The notes beneath the pieces were generated by a model. The model was not told the origin of the DNA and made no database searches. It was given only the letters and a program-made list of their open reading frames with translations. Shown here piece by piece: positions 22,567 through 26,307 of a stretch of 26,307 bases of DNA. The DNA comes from an uncultured Collinsella sp. (GTDB taxonomy: Bacteria > Actinomycetota > Coriobacteriia > Coriobacteriales > Coriobacteriaceae): contig CALEBN010000026.1 of assembly GCA_937943045.1 (NCBI GenBank), positions 1 to 26,307 on the forward strand. The letters are read 5' to 3'. How positions within the stretch are numbered: position 1 is the first letter of the stretch; every line of letters begins with the position of its first letter. Made by a program: the position numbers and the translations under genes.

Positions 22567-23448
22567 ATGACTCGCGCTGTTTCTCGTCGTGATTTCCTGG
22601 GTTTAATCGCCGGTACCGCAATGGTTACGGCGAGCGGTTGCGCTGGCAGTGGCGCCGACAAGGGCTCTGCCGCTGGTTCTGCCGCGGTTACAGGCGACGA
22701 TATCAAGGGCACTAAGCTCACCTTTGTGGGCGACGATGCCTTTGCGCCCTATCGCTATCTGGAGACGCAGTCGGACGGCAAGCAGAAGGTTGTCGGCCTG
22801 GACATCGCTATCGCTGACGAGATGGCCTCGCGCTTGGGCTTTTCTTACGACTTTGAGCCGCAGGACTTTGCCGCCACGCTTGCATCGGTGCAGAGCGATG
22901 ACAAGGCCTTTACCATGGCGATGAGCTCCAACGAAGAGCGCGAGCAGACCTATGACTTCACGCGCGGCTACTATCAGCCGCTTGTGGGCGTTCTCACGCT
23001 CGGCGGCGATCCCGTCAAGCGCGTTGAGGACCTCGCCGGCAAGTCTATCGCCTGCACCACCGGTACCGTGCAGAACAAGTTCATCGCCAAGGTCATGCCC
23101 GATGCTGATATTCACACGTACGACGGTGGCGACCAGTGCCTGCAAGAGGTGCTCGCCGGGCGCATCGATGCCTACCTGTGTGACGGCGCCGAGGGCCAGT
23201 CCATGCGCGATGCGAATGAGGGCCTGGTGCTGGGCCTGCTCGATCGCTCCGAGACGAGCGATCACGTGGGCGTGTACCGCCTGATGGCCAAGAAGGGTGC
23301 CGGATTTGTCGCGGCGCTTGACGAATGCATCGGCGAGATGCTCGAGGACGGCACCATCGATGACTGCATCAAGCAGTATGTGGGCGCCGACTTCATGTGG
23401 AACGGCGACTATTCCGCTTCCGGTACGTCGACGGTTGCCGGAAAATAG
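22567..23448 (+). CDS. Amino-acid ABC transporter substrate-binding lipoprotein 2
   Basis: 293 aa. Family 3 solute-binding protein. SRRDFLGL (6-13) is a near-consensus twin-arginine motif and ASGCAG gives a lipobox with C25, so it is probably a Tat-exported lipoprotein. Typical lobes: LTFVGDDAFAPYRYLE, VVGLDIAIADEMASRLGF, VEDLAGKSIACTTGTVQNKF, and the late AGRIDAYLCDGAEG. It is diverged from the binding protein at 10791-11651, so the ligand is likely different. ATG 22567 is preferred to the TTG at 22552 because AAAGG lies eight bases upstream. The permease gene follows after 33 bp. Confidence 0.88.
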   Translation: MTRAVSRRDFLGLIAGTAMVTASGCAGSGADKGSAAGSAAVTGDDIKGTKLTFVGDDAFAPYRYLETQSDGKQKVVGLDIAIADEMASRLGFSYDFEPQDFAATLASVQSDDKAFTMAMSSNEEREQTYDFTRGYYQPLVGVLTLGGDPVKRVEDLAGKSIACTTGTVQNKFIAKVMPDADIHTYDGGDQCLQEVLAGRIDAYLCDGAEGQSMRDANEGLVLGLLDRSETSDHVGVYRLMAKKGAGFVAALDECIGEMLEDGTIDDCIKQYVGADFMWNGDYSASGTSTVAGK

Positions 23449-23481
23449 CGAGCCGGTGAGGCGCGCGCCAAGGGCATGCTG

Positions 23482-24129
23482 ATGAAGTTTGAACTGCTAG
23501 AACCATATATACCGATGTTTATGAGCGGCCTGGTCGTGACCTGTCAGGTGACGGCCGCCGCGCTGGCCATAGCACTCGTCCTGGGCTTTCTCATTGCCGT
23601 GCTCAAGGTTTTGCCCTGTCGCCCATTGCGTGCGGTGCTCAACTTCTACACCTCTATCTTTCGCGGCGTGCCGCTCATCGTGTTACTTTTTTTGGCGTAC
23701 TTTGCGACGCCGCAGCTCACGGGCTTCAAAATTTCGATGTTTGCCGCCGGTGCCATTACACTGGGGCTCAACGGCTCAGCGACGGTGTCCGAGACGGTGC
23801 GCGGTGGTATCGAGGGCGTTGACCGGGGGCAGTACGATGCCGCTCGGGCCATCGGGCTTCGCTATGTTCCCATGATGCGCAAGATCATCGTTCCGCAGGC
23901 GATGCGCTCGATTGCCCCTGCTCTGGTCAACGAAGTGATCACGGTCCTCAAGAGCTCCTCGCTGGTGGCAACCATCGGCCTGATGGATATGATGCGCGCC
24001 GCCCAGAGCGTGCAGGCGCTCACCTATCGAGCCTTTGAACCGTTTTTAGTGGTGGCCGTGGTCTACTACGTCATTGTTATGGCACTCACGGCCCTGGGCA
24101 ATCGGCTCGAGCGCCGCCTGCGTCCCTAG
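23482..24129 (+). CDS. Amino-acid ABC transporter permease 2
   Basis: 215 aa. Polar amino-acid importer membrane subunit with about five hydrophobic helices. FYTSIFRGVPLIVLLF and the EAA loop ARAIGLRYVPMMRKIIVPQAMR match the family. The start at 23482 is chosen because AAGGG (23470-23474) is seven bases upstream; for the in-frame ATG at 23476 the same site would be only one base away. No ATPase gene follows: a REP-like hairpin and glmS come next. The transporter therefore depends on an ATPase encoded elsewhere, possibly the one at 12617-13381, or has lost its own. Confidence 0.9.
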   Translation: MKFELLEPYIPMFMSGLVVTCQVTAAALAIALVLGFLIAVLKVLPCRPLRAVLNFYTSIFRGVPLIVLLFLAYFATPQLTGFKISMFAAGAITLGLNGSATVSETVRGGIEGVDRGQYDAARAIGLRYVPMMRKIIVPQAMRSIAPALVNEVITVLKSSSLVATIGLMDMMRAAQSVQALTYRAFEPFLVVAVVYYVIVMALTALGNRLERRLRP

Positions 24130-24139
24130 GGGAGTGCCA

Positions 24140-24174
24140 ACCACCGCAAAGGTGCCTGTCACCGTTGTGGTGGT
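24140..24174. repeat. Hairpin with GGTGCCTGTC core, second copy
   Basis: Arms ACCACCGCAA (24140-24149) and TTGTGGTGGT (24165-24174) pair with one G-U; the loop has GGTGCCTGTCACC. A variant of the hairpin at 22451-22485; these two hairpins lie before and after the second ABC operon. Confidence 0.8.
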
Positions 24175-24189
24175 AGGGTGTGTGCATCG

Positions 24190-24215
24190 AGTGGTATCCA
24201 GTTTAAGATACCACT
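24190..24215. promoter_or_regulatory. Operator-like inverted repeat upstream of glmS
   Basis: AGTGGTATC-N8-GATACCACT, perfect 9-bp arms, with a further CTGGTATATC half-site just downstream (24217). TGGTAT half-sites recall GntR/HutC-type regulators of aminosugar genes (NagR/DasR, TGGTCTAGACCA-like). It lies ~30-55 bp upstream of the -10. Confidence 0.5.
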
Positions 24216-24244
24216 TCTGGTATATCAGCTTGCGTTTGTGTGAG

Positions 24245-24250
24245 TACAAT
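24245..24250 (+). promoter_or_regulatory. -10 box of glmS
   Basis: TACAAT, followed by a ~70-nt leader with the palindrome GACGT-TAT-ACGTC (24256-24268) and AAGGG before the ATG. Confidence 0.5.
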
Positions 24251-24324
24251 ACTCGGACGTTATACGTCTCAGCGCCCGTCGTGCGTGGGCGTTTTGCAGT
24301 CACGCGAGCGAAGGGATTTATCCT

Positions 24325-26172
24325 ATGTGCGGAATTGTCGGCTACACCGGCTCTGATATTGCAAAGAACATTCTGGTCACGGGCCTTAAGCGTATGGAAT
24401 ATCGCGGTTATGACTCCTCGGGCGTCGCGCTCGAGGTGGGCGAGGGCGCCGCGGCTCACCTCGACGTCATCCGCCGCGTGGGTAAGGTTGCGGGCCTGGA
24501 GAGCGAGCTTTCCAATATCGACAGCGACGCTACCTGCGGTATCGGCCATACCCGCTGGGCCACTCACGGCAAGCCTTCCGTTGTCAACGCCCATCCCCAC
24601 ACCAGCTGCGATGGCCGCATCGCCATCGTCCACAACGGCATCATCGAGAACTTCGCCGAGCTGCGCGAAGAGCTGGAGGGCCGCGGCCATCACTTTAAGA
24701 GCGAGACCGATACCGAAGTCTTCGCGCACTTGATCGAAGAGGCCTATGCCGAGACGCGCGACCTGATGGCTTCCGTGCGCGAGGCCTGCACCCACGTGGT
24801 GGGCGCCTATGGCCTGGCCGCCGTGTGCGCCGACGAACCTGGCGTGATCGCTGTTGCCCGCAAGGACTCCCCGATTGTGGTCGGCGTGGGCGAGACCGGC
24901 TCCTACGTTGCCTCCGATGTGATCGCGCTTATCGATGCCACCCGCGATGTCGTGGTGCTCGAAGACGGTCAGTTTGCCAAGCTCACGCCCGCGGGCGTCG
25001 AGTATACCGACGAGGCCGGCAACGTTATCGAGCCCAAAATCACCCATATCGACTGGGACCTGGACATGGCCGAAAAGGGCGGTTATCCCGACTTTATGCT
25101 CAAGGAGATTCACGAGCAGCCGCGCGTGGTGCGCGACACGCTGGTGGGCCGCATGACCCCTGCCGGTGAGCTCGATATCGACGAGCTGGGCCTTTCGCTC
25201 GAGGAACTCAACGATATCGACCGCGTATATGTGATTGCCTGCGGCACCAGCTACCACGCCGGACTCATCGCCAAGAACCTTATTGAGGGCTGGGCTCGTA
25301 TTCCTACCGAGGTTGAGGCGGCTAGCGAGTTCCGCTACCGCAACCCCATCATCACGCCGACGACGCTCGTCGTGGCCGTGTCCCAATCGGGCGAGACGGC
25401 CGACACCCTTGCCGCCATTCGCGATGCGCGCATCAAGGGCGCCAAGGTCTTTGGCATCACCAACGTGGTGGGCAGCCCGGTGGCGCGCGAAAGCGACGGC
25501 GTCATCTACACCAAGGCCAACAAGGAGATTGCAGTCGCCTCGACTAAGAGCTTCATCGGTCAGGTCGTGAGCCTCACGCTTTTGGCCTTGCTGCTGGCGC
25601 AGGTCAAGTACCGCTTGACCACCAAGCAGACGCGCATGCTGTTCCGCGAGCTTTCCGATACGGCCGAGCAGATCCAGTGGATCCTGGATACGCAGACCGA
25701 GGCCGTGCACGAGGCCGCGCTTGTGTGCAAGGACGCGCAGTCCGCGCTGTTCGTGGGTCGCGGCATGGGCGCCGCCATTTCTTATGAGGGCGCGCTTAAG
25801 CTCAAGGAGGTCAGCTACCTGCATGCCGAGGCATATGCCGCCGGTGAGATGAAGCACGGCCCCATCGCGCTGATCGATCCGGGTTTCCCTGTCATCGCGG
25901 TGGCAACCAAGAGCGCAACGTACGATAAGACGGTGTCGAACCTCATGGAGTGCAAGGCTCGCGGCGCCAAGGTCATCGTCGTTGCTACCGAGGGCGACGA
26001 GGAAATCAACAAGATTGCCGACTGCATCATTCGCGTGCCGTCCGTCCGTGACGTGTTCAGCCCCATCACGGCGAGCGTTCCGCTGCAGCTGCTCGCCCGC
26101 GAGGTGGCCATCCTGCGCGGTTGCGACGTTGACCAACCTCGTAACCTGGCGAAAAGCGTTACTGTCGAGTAA
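24325..26172 (+). CDS. glmS: Glutamine-fructose-6-phosphate aminotransferase (isomerizing)
   Basis: 615 aa, full length. Makes glucosamine-6-phosphate from fructose-6-phosphate and glutamine, the first step to UDP-GlcNAc for peptidoglycan. The N-terminal Ntn glutaminase domain starts CGIVGYTG with C2 as nucleophile after Met removal; GHTRWATHG and HNGIIENF bind glutamine. Two SIS domains follow: CGTSYHAGL, SQSGETADT and STKSF contact the sugar phosphate, and the tail ends DQPRNLAKSVTVE as in all GlmS. No glmS ribozyme fits the leader, so regulation may be transcriptional through the inverted repeat at 24190. Appears monocistronic. Confidence 0.97.
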   Translation: MCGIVGYTGSDIAKNILVTGLKRMEYRGYDSSGVALEVGEGAAAHLDVIRRVGKVAGLESELSNIDSDATCGIGHTRWATHGKPSVVNAHPHTSCDGRIAIVHNGIIENFAELREELEGRGHHFKSETDTEVFAHLIEEAYAETRDLMASVREACTHVVGAYGLAAVCADEPGVIAVARKDSPIVVGVGETGSYVASDVIALIDATRDVVVLEDGQFAKLTPAGVEYTDEAGNVIEPKITHIDWDLDMAEKGGYPDFMLKEIHEQPRVVRDTLVGRMTPAGELDIDELGLSLEELNDIDRVYVIACGTSYHAGLIAKNLIEGWARIPTEVEAASEFRYRNPIITPTTLVVAVSQSGETADTLAAIRDARIKGAKVFGITNVVGSPVARESDGVIYTKANKEIAVASTKSFIGQVVSLTLLALLLAQVKYRLTTKQTRMLFRELSDTAEQIQWILDTQTEAVHEAALVCKDAQSALFVGRGMGAAISYEGALKLKEVSYLHAEAYAAGEMKHGPIALIDPGFPVIAVATKSATYDKTVSNLMECKARGAKVIVVATEGDEEINKIADCIIRVPSVRDVFSPITASVPLQLLAREVAILRGCDVDQPRNLAKSVTVE

Positions 26173-26177
26173 TTGTT

Positions 26178-26249
26178 GTTCCGCCGTTCTGCCGAACGGC
26201 GGACCGGTCGACGCGGCGCGAGCCGCATTCACACCAATCTGACGTTCAA
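26178..26249 (+). repeat. Dispersed intergenic repeat, copy 2
   Basis: GTTCCGCCGTTC, perfect 10-bp hairpin (26180-26189 with 26194-26203, loop TGCC), then TCGACGC and CCAATCTG blocks in the same order and nearly the same spacing as in 12448-12517. It starts five bases after the glmS stop codon. Confidence 0.75.
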
Positions 26250-26253
26250 TTTC

Positions 26254-26285
26254 GAGGGCGCGACCAGAAGGTCAGCGCCCTCTCA
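26254..26285 (+). terminator. Terminator-like hairpin after glmS
   Basis: GAGGGCGC (26254-26261) pairs with GCGCCCTC (26275-26282); the stem extends through GACC/GGTC with one bulged A. A short T-rich tail (TCATTTCA) follows. Confidence 0.65.
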
Positions 26286-26307
26286 TTTCACGTCACCTTG
26301 GCGCAAA

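Noticed and set aside
24256..24324. glmS ribozyme in the glmS leader (AGCGCC is present)
   Set aside because: Only ~75 nt are available, while the ribozyme needs well over 100 nt and conserved core segments that are absent.
24046..26232. 728-aa open frame antisense to glmS
   Set aside because: Mirrors glmS codon bias; rich in His, Leu and Gly with no domain; runs through the intergenic repeat into the permease gene.

Overview
The window reads as a chromosomal segment of a GC-rich, densely coded bacterium, most likely an intestinal Coriobacteriia of the Collinsella type. This is an inference: it rests on the tilS-hpt-ftsH block, an EF-G2-like GTPase, Tat-type lipoprotein binding proteins, a recurring TACAAT -10 box and many short palindromic intergenic repeats, not on a database match. 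I see no rRNA, tRNA, CRISPR array, transposase or prophage gene.

Layout. 1-1350: end of an upstream unit (terminator), a small tail-anchored protein on the minus strand, and an Hsp20 gene with a HAIR-like inverted repeat upstream. 1350-6622: walJ-type metallo-hydrolase (minus) divergent from tilS, hpt and ftsH, ending at a strong terminator. 6651-8990: a 52-bp palindrome, a PLP aminotransferase and a YcdX-like PHP phosphatase. 9004-10452: an RlmD/RumA-type rRNA m5U methyltransferase (minus). 10559-13439: a 141-bp inverted-repeat element, then a complete polar amino-acid ABC importer (binding protein, permease, ATPase) whose two intercistronic gaps hold long imperfect hairpins. 13476-15824: an EF-G-like GTPase with altered G3 and G4 motifs behind a GC-rich leader. 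15885-16868: a secreted DNA/RNA nuclease (minus). 17031-19162: a module made of an AlbA_2/HATPase/winged-helix regulator, a roughly helically phased array of about ten TCTCTCTAAA sites across its promoter, and near-identical 44-bp repeats on both sides in the same orientation. 19160-22148: larE (minus), a HAD phosphatase, and a LacI-family regulator (minus) with its own operator. 22156-22485: a cluster of five palindromic repeats. 22567-24129: a second amino-acid binding protein and permease with no ATPase. 24190-26285: glmS, with an operator-like inverted repeat upstream and a repeat copy plus terminator-like hairpin downstream.

Functionally the window combines housekeeping (tRNA-Ile modification, purine salvage, membrane proteolysis, rRNA methylation, aminosugar synthesis), amino-acid uptake and catabolism, and stress response. 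The least explained parts are the AlbA_2 module with its operator array and the family of hairpins carrying a CCTGTCC-like core that occupies several intergenic gaps.
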